Shown: positions 34,010 through 42,664, counted from the stretch's first letter. The stretch: DNA of 64,000 nt from an uncultured Pontibacter sp. (GCF_947499215.1 NZ_CANMNI010000001.1:1178001-1242000); one strand, 5' to 3'. Numbers and translations: made by a program. The notes: generated from the sequence alone by a model not told the origin.

Positions 34010-34285
34010 ATGAAACAATTAAGAATATTTTCTTTCACCATTTTATCAGTGTTTCTACTAGGTGGTTGCGCTGGCACAGACGGATGGAGCAGTAAAAAGA
34101 AAGGTGCCGTGATAGGCGGCGCGGCAGGTGCTGCTACGGGTGCGGCTGTAGGTGGTACCTCGGGCGCTGTAATTGGTGGCGCGGCTGGTACTGTAGCCGG
34201 TGGCGCCGTTGGCCGCAAGAAAGACAAAAAGAAAAGGGAACGACAACGCGAACGGGAAAATCAGCAGAATCAGAACGAACGCTAG
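34010..34285 (+). CDS. Glycine-zipper lipoprotein (YMGG-like)
   Basis: 91 residues. SPII lipobox LLGGC, a short polar stretch with KKK, then alternating GG-A-A-x-G repeats (GAVIGGAAGAATGAAVGG, GAVIGGAAGTVAGGAVG) forming two glycine-zipper membrane hairpins, then a very basic and Gln/Asn-rich tail. Such proteins associate with the envelope and can oligomerise; no specific role is known. Monocistronic, with a hairpin terminator 25 bp after the stop. Confidence 0.88.
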   Translation: MKQLRIFSFTILSVFLLGGCAGTDGWSSKKKGAVIGGAAGAATGAAVGGTSGAVIGGAAGTVAGGAVGRKKDKKKRERQRERENQQNQNER

Positions 34286-34310
34286 GATATACTTTCCTAT
34301 AGAAAACAGA

Positions 34311-34338
34311 ACAGGCTGTTGGGAAAACAATAGCCTGT
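34311..34338 (+). terminator. Terminator of the glycine-zipper gene
   Basis: 11-bp arms 34311-34321 and 34328-34338 with one G-T wobble, loop GGAAAA, followed by TTTGTTTTT. Confidence 0.82.
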
Positions 34339-34411
34339 TTTGTTTTTAGTGGTTTATCAAATTAGGTTGAAAGGACAGTTATATAAGCAGGAACGATAAA
34401 TCATTCTGCAA

Positions 34412-35641
34412 TTACCTCTTTCCTCGTCTTCCTTTGCCTCCCCTGCCTGAGCCTTTATGCTTGTCGCTTTTGGATGACGATGAAGTCGCCGCTTCCATGA
34501 AATCCTGTGCCGTGAGCGGGAACGGGTGCTGGTCTACCACAGGCATGGCTTTACCTGTGAGGTTCTGGATGGCTATAAGCAGCGGTGTTTCACTGGCGCC
34601 ACAAAACGTAATGGCGATGCCTGCAGCCCCTGCCCTACCCGTACGGCCAATGCGGTGCACATAGGTCTCAGCCTCAAAAGGGAGTTCATAGTTGATGACA
34701 TGCGAGAGCTCCTCCACGTCTATTCCCCGGGCGGCCACATCAGTTGCGACAAGTACCCTGGTTTCGCTGTTCTTGAAACTTTCGAGTACCCGCTCCCGGT
34801 CACGTTGGGCACGGTCGGCATGGATAGCTTCGGCGGCTATACCTGCGGTGCTGAGTTCCTTAGCCAGTTTGTCAGCTCCCTCCTTGGTGCGCAGAAAAAC
34901 AAGCGTGCGATCTATACCTGCGTGCTGCAACAGGTGCAGCAACAAAGGCGTTTTGTTTGCTTTTTTTACATAATACAGCTCCTGCCTGATAGTGCCCGCC
35001 GTTGAGGAAACTGGACTCACTTCCACATTAACCGGTTCTGTCAATATCTTCTTCGCTAGCTTTGCAACTTCAGGCGCCATAGTCGCCGAGAAGAACAGCG
35101 TCTGCCGCTTCTCAGGTATAGCCTGCAGCACCTGCCGGATGTCCTGCAGAAAACCCATGTCGAGCATGCGGTCAGCCTCGTCTAGCACTAGTAGCTGCAC
35201 CTGCTGCAAGTCTATGAAGCCCTGATTGAGCAGGTCGAGTAAGCGGCCGGGTGTGGCAACCAGCACATCTATACCTGTCTGTAGCGCTTCCGTCTGCACT
35301 TTGTAGGGCACGCCGCCATAGACCACCAAATGCTTCAAACCGGTATACCTGCCATAGGCCGCAAAACTATCACTCACCTGACTCGCCAACTCGCGGGTAG
35401 GCGTGAGCACCAATGCCCGAATGGCTCGCGGCTCAGGTATAGCCTGCCCGTGCAACAGCTGCAGGATCGGTATAGCGAAGGCTGCCGTTTTGCCTGTTCC
35501 TGTTTGGGCCGTAGCCAGCAAGTCGCGCCCCTGCAGCACTTCAGGTATAGCCTGCGTCTGGATGGCTGTGGGCTGAGTATAGCCTTCTTCTTCCAACGCT
35601 TGCAGGATGGAGGCAATCAGGTGTAGGTCTTTGAATGTCAT
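34412..35641 (-). CDS. rhlE: DEAD-box RNA helicase, RhlE-like
   Basis: 409 residues from ATG 35641; an upstream TTG at 35650 adds three residues. All helicase motifs are present: Q-motif near GYTQPTAIQTQAIP, AQTGTGKTAAF (I), PTRELASQ (Ia), TPGRLLD (Ib), DEAD (II), SAT (III), ARGID (V), HRIGRTGR (VI). The basic, Gly/Ser-rich tail (SDKHKGSGRGGKGRRGKR) is typical of RhlE in ribosome assembly or cold adaptation. The gene holds an unusual density of GGTATA sites, and a 15-bp segment (TCAGGTATAGCCTGC) occurs three times, each encoding Gln-Ala-Ile-Pro-Glu. Confidence 0.94.
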   Translation of the reverse strand: MTFKDLHLIASILQALEEEGYTQPTAIQTQAIPEVLQGRDLLATAQTGTGKTAAFAIPILQLLHGQAIPEPRAIRALVLTPTRELASQVSDSFAAYGRYTGLKHLVVYGGVPYKVQTEALQTGIDVLVATPGRLLDLLNQGFIDLQQVQLLVLDEADRMLDMGFLQDIRQVLQAIPEKRQTLFFSATMAPEVAKLAKKILTEPVNVEVSPVSSTAGTIRQELYYVKKANKTPLLLHLLQHAGIDRTLVFLRTKEGADKLAKELSTAGIAAEAIHADRAQRDRERVLESFKNSETRVLVATDVAARGIDVEELSHVINYELPFEAETYVHRIGRTGRAGAAGIAITFCGASETPLLIAIQNLTGKAMPVVDQHPFPLTAQDFMEAATSSSSKSDKHKGSGRGGKGRRGKR

Positions 35642-35687
35642 GTGGCGCAAAATGTGTTTACAGGTATACGGGCCGTATGTGCTTCTA

Positions 35688-35695
35688 CAAAGGTA
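35688..35695 (-). promoter_or_regulatory. -7 box of rhlE
   Basis: TACCTTTG on the minus strand matches TAnnTTTG, 46 bp upstream of the start. It also overlaps a GGTATA motif. Confidence 0.45.
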
Positions 35696-35735
35696 TAGCC
35701 CAACTCCGCAAACCCCATAGATGCCGGAAATAAAA

Positions 35736-35763
35736 AAGCGACCGAACTTTCGCCCGGTCGCTT
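35736..35763 (-). terminator. Terminator of the first desaturase gene
   Basis: 9-bp arms 35736-35744 and 35755-35763 around a 10-nt loop, followed on the minus strand by a six-T run. 22 bp after the stop. Confidence 0.82.
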
Positions 35764-35784
35764 CATTTATATTTCACTTACAGC

Positions 35785-36903
35785 TTATGCCATTACCTCG
35801 TTCAGATTCGGCAAACGCAGTCTACCGAATCGGTGCAAGGTGTTCAAATGCGAGTTCACAGCCTGCAAGAAGGTTTTGCTCTCGATATAAGTCAGGTTAA
35901 ATTCAGATGCAGTTTGCTTAACGATATCCGCAATAGCCGGATAGTGCACGTGGCTGATGCGCGGGAAAAGATGGTGCTCAATCTGGAAGTTCAGTCCACC
36001 TACGTACCACGACAACCACTTACTCTTACGGGCGAAGTTGGCTGTAGTGTTTAACTGATGGATAGCCCAATCGTTTTCAATAACACCACTCTCGGAAGGC
36101 ACAGGATGGGTGGTTCCTTCCACAGTATGCGCCAACTGAAATACCGTAGACAGGATGATACCCGCTACAAAGTGCATCAGCAGGAAGCCTACCAGTACTT
36201 CCCAAAAGGGTATACCGAAAATAAGCGTCGGAGCTACCAGAATCGAGAAGAAATAGAGTATTTTAAAGGCTACTATCTTAGAGAAAGCAACAGTATTGGC
36301 TGATTTGGAATTGGCATTTACCCCGTTTCTGATGTATTTGAAGAACTGTACAAAATCTTTCAGAATTACCCAGTAGAGTGTAAGCAGGCCGTAGAAAAAC
36401 AAGGCATACGCCCACTGCAGCCTATGGATAAACTTCACTTCTGTGTGTGGGGAAAAACGCAGCACGACCATGTCGTCGATGTCTTCGTCCATATCCACCA
36501 CATTGGTATAGGTATGGTGCAGGATGTTGTGCTGCAGTTTCCAGTTAAAGGCGGAAGCCCCCAGCAGGTTCACGGAGTGCGCCATCAGGTAGTTCACCGT
36601 CTTGTTCTTAGAGAAAGCACCATGATTAGCATCATGCATCACGCTCATGGCCACGCCGGCTACCCCAATACCCATCACCAACCAAAGTCCGAGGCTTATC
36701 GTTACATTCGGAGTAAAGATAAGCAGGGCCGCAAATGGCACCACGTAGAGCAGCATCAGAATAATGCTTTTAATAAGTAAGCGGGAATTACCGTATTTGG
36801 GCAGGTTATTCTCTGAAAAATAGGTGTCCACACGTTTGCGGAGCGTCGGGAAAAACAGACTTTTGTCTTTGTTTACGAATTTTACTTTGCCTTTAAGCTT
36901 CAT
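35785..36903 (-). CDS. Membrane fatty-acid desaturase (delta-6/linoleoyl-CoA-type), copy 1
   Basis: 372 residues with four or more membrane helices and the three histidine boxes of the di-iron desaturases: HDANHG (His90-), HNILHH (about 125-130) and QIEHHLFP near residue 310. The Gln in the third box marks the 'front-end' group, but there is no fused cytochrome b5 domain. It introduces a double bond into membrane fatty acyl chains, using an external electron donor. It is a tandem paralogue of the next gene (221-bp gap), with the same start and the same N-terminal block KVKFVNKDKSLFFPTLRKR. Probably important for membrane fluidity. Confidence 0.92.
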   Translation of the reverse strand: MKLKGKVKFVNKDKSLFFPTLRKRVDTYFSENNLPKYGNSRLLIKSIILMLLYVVPFAALLIFTPNVTISLGLWLVMGIGVAGVAMSVMHDANHGAFSKNKTVNYLMAHSVNLLGASAFNWKLQHNILHHTYTNVVDMDEDIDDMVVLRFSPHTEVKFIHRLQWAYALFFYGLLTLYWVILKDFVQFFKYIRNGVNANSKSANTVAFSKIVAFKILYFFSILVAPTLIFGIPFWEVLVGFLLMHFVAGIILSTVFQLAHTVEGTTHPVPSESGVIENDWAIHQLNTTANFARKSKWLSWYVGGLNFQIEHHLFPRISHVHYPAIADIVKQTASEFNLTYIESKTFLQAVNSHLNTLHRFGRLRLPNLNEVMA

Positions 36904-37123
36904 TTAATCTACTTGATATTCTAATAATTACGCACACTCTAAATACTGTTTTACGATGCAGCAAGTCATGTGTTTACGCAACCTTAAGTAAAAACAGGTT
37001 GTATCTGCCTTTGTTTCTCTAAACAGAAAATTCAGGCGACACAGTAAGCGCGCATATACGCAATTGGGGTGCAAATATAGAGGGGAAACGGGATACTATC
37101 AGCTTCCGGGGCCTATTTGATTT

Positions 37124-38236
37124 TTAACCGATGGCATCATTCAGACTCGGCAGTCTGCCAAAACGGTGCAGTGTGGCGATATGCGATCGCACAGCCTGTC
37201 CAAAAGTCTCGTTTTCCATGTAAGGAATACCAAACTCAGTTGCTGTTTCCTTCACAATACCGGAAATGGCCGGGTAGTGTACGTGGCAAACACGCGGGAA
37301 CAGGTGGTGCTCAATCTGGAAGTTAAGTCCGCCCACATACCACGACAAGATCTTGTTGTGGCGGGAGAAATTAACCGTTGTATTCATCTGGTGTATGGCC
37401 CAGTCATTTTCAATAACGCCATGCTCGTCCGGTCTCGGGTGACTAGTACCCTCTACCGTATGTGCCAACTGGAAAACGACTGTCAGCACAATACCCGCCA
37501 CAAAGTGCATGATGAAAAAGCCGAGCAGCACCTGCAAAAACGGAATTCCGAAGAATAGTGTTGGCACCACCAGTACAACGAAAAAGTACAGCGCTTTCAT
37601 GGCAATCAGCTTTGCAAGCCACGTCCGGTTCTGGGTCGGTGTGTTGTTATTCACGCCATTCTTTTTGAAGAGCGCATACTGCACGAAATCTTTTGCCACC
37701 ACCCAATAGAGTGTCAGCAGACCATAAAACACGAAAGCATACACCCATTGTATTTTATGAAAGAACTTCACCTTGCTATGAGGATTAAAACGCAGCACCA
37801 GCCTGTCCTGAATGTCTTCGTCCATTTCCACCACGTTTGTATAGGTATGGTGCAGGATGTTGTGCTGTAGTTTCCAGTTAAAAGCGGAGCCACCCACTAA
37901 ATTTAAGGTGTAACCCATCAAATCATTAACCCGCTTGCTGCTCGAGAAGGCGCCGTGGTTGGCGTCGTGCATCACACTCATCCCTATTCCTGCCACGCCC
38001 AAGCCCATCACAAACCACAGCAGCAGACTAAGCGGATAAGCCGGCTGGAAAGCCAGCAGCGCCAAGAATGGCAAAAAGTAAGCAAGCAACAGCACCACAC
38101 TCTTCACGATCATGGTAGTATTGGCTGTTTTCGGAATGTTGTTCTCAGCAAAATAAGCGTCTACACGCTTTCGGAGGGTTGGGAAGAAAAGGCTTTTGTC
38201 TTTGTTTACAAACTTTACTTTGCTCTGCAGCTTCAT
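37124..38236 (-). CDS. Membrane fatty-acid desaturase, copy 2
   Basis: 370 residues from ATG 38236 (MKLQSKVKF), chosen because it aligns with the start of copy 1; a GTG at 38272 would add 12 residues. Boxes HDANHG, HNILHH and QIEHHLFP are intact, so both copies should be active. Differences concentrate in the loops after helix 2 and the C-terminus (RLPSLNDAIG against RLRLPNLNEVMA). The two may differ in chain position or temperature response. No terminator is visible between them, so read-through into copy 1 is possible. Confidence 0.92.
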   Translation of the reverse strand: MKLQSKVKFVNKDKSLFFPTLRKRVDAYFAENNIPKTANTTMIVKSVVLLLAYFLPFLALLAFQPAYPLSLLLWFVMGLGVAGIGMSVMHDANHGAFSSSKRVNDLMGYTLNLVGGSAFNWKLQHNILHHTYTNVVEMDEDIQDRLVLRFNPHSKVKFFHKIQWVYAFVFYGLLTLYWVVAKDFVQYALFKKNGVNNNTPTQNRTWLAKLIAMKALYFFVVLVVPTLFFGIPFLQVLLGFFIMHFVAGIVLTVVFQLAHTVEGTSHPRPDEHGVIENDWAIHQMNTTVNFSRHNKILSWYVGGLNFQIEHHLFPRVCHVHYPAISGIVKETATEFGIPYMENETFGQAVRSHIATLHRFGRLPSLNDAIG

Positions 38237-38606
38237 AGCTTTAAGGTGATGTGTGATAAAATCAAAACTCACGCATAGGGGCAGAAAGGCACAGAGAGTG
38301 AATTAATGGTATACTGTGTAAAAGAGAATCCGGCGTATTTAAGTTCAGATGCCCTTGTATCAGACCGTAGTCTCACCCGCTGCCAATTTCAGCTTCCGAT
38401 TCTTCTAAAAAAACAGCAAGACGATGGAGTCAACGTCCCACTTAAGCTTGCAATATAGTCATTATCAAATAAATTCAGAAAATACTGAGGTTCGGAAATG
38501 AAATATATAAAGGACCTGTAATATCTATAAGGCTTGGCTTGCGGAACCATAAAAAAAGCCTGACCAGATGAACTCCGGTCAGGCTTTTTATAGCTATACC
38601 TGAAAA
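38237..38606. other. Desaturase 2 upstream / lpdA downstream region
   Basis: 370 bp without a gene. It holds the lpdA terminator (38553-38589) and must contain the promoter of the second desaturase. I find no consensus -7 box. One GGTATA motif lies near 38309. Confidence 0.5.
38553..38589 (-). terminator. lpdA terminator
   Basis: 13-bp arms 38553-38565 and 38577-38589 with an 11-nt loop and flanking T-run on the minus strand, 18 bp after the lpdA stop. Confidence 0.88.
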
Positions 38607-40001
38607 TTACAGGTGGATTACTTCGTCGTAAGCAGCAGCGGCAGCTTCCATCACCGCTTCGCTCATGGTTGGGTGCGGGTGCACCGACTTGATGATCTCG
38701 TGGCCAGTGGTTTCCAGCTTGCGGGCTACCACTACTTCGGCGATCATTTCGGTTACGTTCGCGCCAATCATGTGCGCACCTAGGAACTCACCGTATTTCG
38801 CATCGAAAATCACTTTCACGAAACCGTCTTTCGCACCGGCGGCGCTTGCCTTGCCAGAAGCGGAGAACGGGAACTTGCCTACTTTAATGTCCAGACCTTG
38901 CTCACGGGCGGCTTTCTCAGTCAAGCCAACCGAAGCGATCTCTGGAGAGCAGTACGTACAGCCCGGGATGTTACCATAGTTCAATGGCTCTGGGTCGTGA
39001 CCTGTGATGGCTTCTACGCAGATGATACCCTCGGCAGACGCCACGTGCGCCAGCGCAGGGCCCGGCACGATATCGCCAATCGCATAGATACCGTCCACGT
39101 TAGTTTTGTAGTACTCGTCTACTACCACGCGGCCTTTCTCCACGTTGATACCCAGTTCCTCTATACCGATGTTCTCCAAGTTGGTCTGTATACCTACTGC
39201 CGAAAGAACAACTTCCGCTTCCAGAGTTTCTTCGCCTTTCGCCGTCTTCACTTTCACTTTGCAGATGTCTCCGCTTGTGTCCACAGACTCCACAGACGCG
39301 TCGGTCATGATATTGATACCCGCCTTCTTGAAAGACTTGGCCAACTGACGTGATATTTCTTCGTCCTCTACTGGCACAATGTTCGGCAGGTACTCCACCA
39401 CAGTTACTTTCGTACCCATGGCGTTGTAGAAGTAAGCGAACTCTACGCCAATAGCGCCAGAACCTACCACGACCATGCTCTCCGGCATTTTGTCAAGGGC
39501 CATGGCCTGACGGTAGCCGATGATTTTCTTGCCATCGATTGGCAGGTTAGGCAGCTCACGTGAGCGGGCGCCTGTCGCCAAGATGATGTGATCAGCCTCC
39601 AAGGTATCTTTCTTGCCGTCAGCATCCGTCACTTCAATTTTGCCTTTGGCCACCACTTTGCCGGTGCCCATGATGGCGTCAATCTTGTTTTTGCGGAACA
39701 GGAACTGAATGCCTTTGCTCATACCGTCAGCCACACCGCGGCTACGCTTGATCACGGCGTTGAAGTCTACAGAAGCCTCACCGATTGTAATGCCGTAGTC
39801 AGATGCGTGGTTGATATATTCGAACACGTTAGCGCTCTTCAGCAGTGCTTTGGTCGGGATACAGCCCCAGTTCAAGCAAATGCCGCCCAGCGACTCACGC
39901 TCGATCACACCTACTTTCATACCCAGCTGCGATGCGCGGATTGCCGCCACATAACCACCCGGGCCACTACCAAGCACTAACAAATCGTATTTTGATGCCA
40001 T
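38607..40001 (-). CDS. lpdA: Dihydrolipoyl dehydrogenase
   Basis: 464 residues. E3 flavoenzyme of the 2-oxo acid dehydrogenase complexes, reoxidising lipoamide with NAD+. FAD Rossmann motif LGSGPGGYVAA, redox disulfide Cys42/Cys47 (GGICLNWGCIPTKALL), NAD-binding VGSGAIGVEFAYFY, second FAD motif YAIGDIVPGPALAHVA and the C-terminal catalytic HPHPTMSE. All key residues are intact. It is not beside E1/E2 genes. A full two-element promoter lies just upstream and a terminator just downstream, so it is monocistronic. Confidence 0.97.
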   Translation of the reverse strand: MASKYDLLVLGSGPGGYVAAIRASQLGMKVGVIERESLGGICLNWGCIPTKALLKSANVFEYINHASDYGITIGEASVDFNAVIKRSRGVADGMSKGIQFLFRKNKIDAIMGTGKVVAKGKIEVTDADGKKDTLEADHIILATGARSRELPNLPIDGKKIIGYRQAMALDKMPESMVVVGSGAIGVEFAYFYNAMGTKVTVVEYLPNIVPVEDEEISRQLAKSFKKAGINIMTDASVESVDTSGDICKVKVKTAKGEETLEAEVVLSAVGIQTNLENIGIEELGINVEKGRVVVDEYYKTNVDGIYAIGDIVPGPALAHVASAEGIICVEAITGHDPEPLNYGNIPGCTYCSPEIASVGLTEKAAREQGLDIKVGKFPFSASGKASAAGAKDGFVKVIFDAKYGEFLGAHMIGANVTEMIAEVVVARKLETTGHEIIKSVHPHPTMSEAVMEAAAAAYDEVIHL

Positions 40002-40026
40002 AGTCTCTTATTTTTAAAATGATGAG

Positions 40027-40057
40027 CAAAATTAAACGATAATCCCAACTTCACAAA
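40027..40057 (-). promoter_or_regulatory. lpdA promoter with both consensus elements
   Basis: On the minus strand: TTTG (40054-40057), exactly 19 bp spacer, then TAATTTTG (40027-40034), 25 bp before the ATG. This is the best Bacteroidota housekeeping promoter in the window (TTTG-N19-TAnnTTTG). Confidence 0.75.
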
Positions 40058-40216
40058 ACCACTTCTCAAGGTAAACAGCTGGCCCATTGGTTTAGTATTT
40101 TACAAAGGAGACACAGCCACTATACAAAGATATGGTAGTAAAAACAGGACAAAATATTCGGTATTGCCCTGAACAGTTGTATTTTGCGCGCCCATAACAT
40201 GAGTTAACCACACTGC

Positions 40217-40849
40217 ATGAAAAAAATTTTACTTCTATTTATACCTGTACTCCTCTCCCTGCCGGCCTTTTCACAGAAGGCAGCAAAGCAGCCTGTGCAA
40301 AAGTCTGCCTTGGAATATTTTCAGTCAGGCAACAAGAAATTCAATGCCGGTAAATATGCCGAGGCCATCAAAGATTACAATGAAGTTTTGAAACAGGAGC
40401 CTGAGCATGTGGTCACGGTCACAAACCGTGGTATCGCCAAGGACCGCATTCTCGATTATCGTGGTGCGATCGAGGACTTTAACAAGGCCCTCGAACTGGA
40501 CCCGAAGCACGTGGAGGCTTGGACCAGCCGTGGCCTTTCCAAGTATAACCTGCAGGACTACCAAGGCGCGCTCAAAGATTTTAACAATGCCGTGGTACTG
40601 GAACAAAGGGAAGCCAAGATCTACAACAACCGAGGTCTCGCTCGCTATGCCCTCAAAGACTATCGCAGCGCCCTGATCGACTATGGCCGCGCTATTACCC
40701 TGAACCCGAAATACGGAGAGGCCTACTACAACCGGGCAGCCCCCAAGTATAACACCGGCGACAAGGAAGGCGCCTGCGCCGACTGGGTAAAAGCTAGCAA
40801 GCTCGGTGTAAAAGAAGCGGATATGTATTTGAAAGAGTATTGTAATTAA
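40217..40849 (+). CDS. Exported TPR protein
   Basis: 210 residues. Sec signal ending PAFSQ, then five 34-residue TPR units beginning ALEYFQSGNKKFNAGKYAEA and ending KEGACADWVKASKLG. Consensus Trp/Leu/Gly/Tyr/Ala/Phe/Ala/Pro positions are clear in the middle three. It is a periplasmic scaffold for protein-protein contact; partner unknown. A GGTATA-type site falls in the signal peptide codons. It is divergent from lpdA. Confidence 0.9.
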   Translation: MKKILLLFIPVLLSLPAFSQKAAKQPVQKSALEYFQSGNKKFNAGKYAEAIKDYNEVLKQEPEHVVTVTNRGIAKDRILDYRGAIEDFNKALELDPKHVEAWTSRGLSKYNLQDYQGALKDFNNAVVLEQREAKIYNNRGLARYALKDYRSALIDYGRAITLNPKYGEAYYNRAAPKYNTGDKEGACADWVKASKLGVKEADMYLKEYCN

Positions 40850-41005
40850 CCTGCCCCCTCCTAAAAACAGGAGGGGGAGCCCTGTTAAAATTTGCTCCCA
40901 ACCATACCCTTCTTTTCAAGTTTCTAGATGTTAAGAAAATTTTGTTGTTGGAACGAATTCAGCATAAAAAACTCCCCTCCTGTTTTTAGGAGGGGCTGGG
41001 GGAGG
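40850..41005. repeat. Inverted pair of C/G-rich hairpin elements
   Basis: Near 40855 lies a hairpin with arms like CCCCTCCT...AGGAGGGG around AAAAAC, and near 40976 its reverse complement (CCCCTCCTGTTTTTAGGAGGGG), followed by CTGGGGGAGGT. The two inverted copies flank about 95 bp of AT-rich DNA after the TPR gene. Elements of this look are scattered between genes in Cytophagales genomes; here it may be a small non-autonomous repeat. Confidence 0.6.
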
Positions 41006-41007
41006 TA

Positions 41008-41039
41008 AAAAAAGGGGCGCTTTGCAGCGCCCCTTTTTT
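41008..41039. terminator. Bidirectional terminator
   Basis: 14-bp arms 41008-41021 and 41026-41039 (loop TTGC), A-rich on one side and T-rich on the other, between the convergent TPR and M23 genes. Confidence 0.88.
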
Positions 41040-41055
41040 AATCACTATATAAACG

Positions 41056-42387
41056 TTAAGCCTCTTCTTCGTTTTTACTTGCCGATTGCTCAGATGCAAG
41101 CAATTCCTTTGGCTGCAAACCTTCCAGCTCGATCGCCATCATCTTACCTTCCACTTCCGCTTTCAGCTCTTCAAAGGCCTCCATGTATTTCTTATCAATC
41201 GGATGGGCGGATGGCAGTTTCACCTTGAGGGCGTCTACCTGCCTGCCGTTCTTCCAGAAGCGGTAGCATAGGTGCGGACCTGTTGCCAGACCGGTGCTGC
41301 CTACGTAGCCGATGGTTTGACCCTGTTGCACGCGTCTGCCTTTCTTGATGCCTTTGGCAAACTTGGACATATGCAGGTACTGGGTGGTATAGGTGTTGTT
41401 GTGCTTGATCTTTACATAGTAGCCATTGCCTCTGGTATAGGACGCCTCTAAAACAACCCCCTCACCCACGGTGCGGATCGGCGTGCCCCGCGGCGCGGCA
41501 AAATCGGTACCGAGGTGTGGCTTGTAGCGTTTCTGCACTGGATGGAAACGGTTCATGGTGAAGCGCGAGCTAATGCGACTGTACTCCAGCGGCTCGCGCA
41601 AAAAGGCTTTCTTCAGACTCTTGCCGTCTTGGTCGTAGTAACCACCCTTCTTTCCCTCCTGTTCAAAGGCGATGGCATACAGCGGCTTGCCCTCGTGCTC
41701 AAAGTAGGCCGCTTTTATCTTTCCGAAACCGATGACGTTGCCATTTACCATTTTCTCGTCATAGATCAGCTTGAAATGGTCTCCGGGCTGCAGGCGGCTC
41801 AGATTCAGGCGCCATGCATAGATGTCGGCAAAATGGTTAACGAGTTGCGGAGAGCCACCGGCCGCCAAAATTGACTCGAACAGCGAATGCTCTATAAAAC
41901 CGGCAATGGCCCGTTCCACTATCTCGACCTGACGCTTCTCCAAACGCACATCCAACTCCCCGTTCAGGTCATAGATTACATACTCCACCTCGTTGGGCTC
42001 ATAGATAAAGTAGCGGGCCGTCTGGGCCGAGTCCTGCGCGTGTAGTATGATGTAATTGCGGTTGGCATTGATGCGACGCACATTAAACACCTCTTTAGAC
42101 TTGCGGGCCAGTTGGTCAATGGTGGTTGGGGAGATATTGAAACTGGCCAGGATCTGGGAGAGGTTCTCGCCTCTTTCAACGGTTCCCTCTACAATTTCTA
42201 GTGTATCGGTCGGAATGCCGAAAATGACTGGGGCTGGCTTTTTAACTACTTTGATGGGTGCTGCCGCTGGCTCTTTTTCTGCTTTGGGAATGCTGGAACT
42301 TTTAAAGCCGATGGTTTGCGCGGCGGTAATAAATACAAAAAGCGAAACCGCTATCAGGATGGCTAGTCCGATGCTACGTTTGAACAT
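41056..42387 (-). CDS. M23 (LytM-type) peptidase with HxC variant motif
   Basis: 443 residues. N-terminal membrane anchor (about 6-26), a LysM-like/OapA-type region (VERGENLSQILASFNISPTTIDQL), a middle domain, then the M23 peptidase: HLGTD (His291, Asp295), YLHMS (His339) and GPHLCYRF (His372, Cys374). The last motif is normally HxH and its second His is the third zinc ligand; here it is Cys. Cys can bind zinc, and I have an impression of this variant in other Bacteroidota, but activity should not be assumed. Likely role: cell-wall cross-link hydrolysis or activation of an amidase at division. Confidence 0.92.
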   Translation of the reverse strand: MFKRSIGLAILIAVSLFVFITAAQTIGFKSSSIPKAEKEPAAAPIKVVKKPAPVIFGIPTDTLEIVEGTVERGENLSQILASFNISPTTIDQLARKSKEVFNVRRINANRNYIILHAQDSAQTARYFIYEPNEVEYVIYDLNGELDVRLEKRQVEIVERAIAGFIEHSLFESILAAGGSPQLVNHFADIYAWRLNLSRLQPGDHFKLIYDEKMVNGNVIGFGKIKAAYFEHEGKPLYAIAFEQEGKKGGYYDQDGKSLKKAFLREPLEYSRISSRFTMNRFHPVQKRYKPHLGTDFAAPRGTPIRTVGEGVVLEASYTRGNGYYVKIKHNNTYTTQYLHMSKFAKGIKKGRRVQQGQTIGYVGSTGLATGPHLCYRFWKNGRQVDALKVKLPSAHPIDKKYMEAFEELKAEVEGKMMAIELEGLQPKELLASEQSASKNEEEA

Positions 42388-42650
42388 TACTGGGTACCTT
42401 TGGTTGGAAGAATGGCACGAAAATATGGTTTAACCTATAGAAATAAAAATATATACAAACACAATATTCAGATTATAAATATGTTACAATCCTGTTTTCA
42501 AAACGCCATATAGCACAGACATATCTTTTCACCTATATATCCCATTGCATTATACCCCATCACCTAGAACTTAACCTTCTAATAGCCAAAACCTTAAGGA
42601 TAATTAAAAATGGAGGATGGGCTTCCTCTTCTGAATAAAAAAATCTTTTA

Positions 42651-42658
42651 TAACTTTG
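42651..42658 (+). promoter_or_regulatory. -7 box immediately before fabG
   Basis: TAACTTTG, a full match to TAnnTTTG, ends 6 bp before the ATG at 42665. A transcript starting at the usual distance would be leaderless or nearly so. No -33 element at 19 bp. Confidence 0.5.
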
Positions 42659-42664
42659 GCCTCT

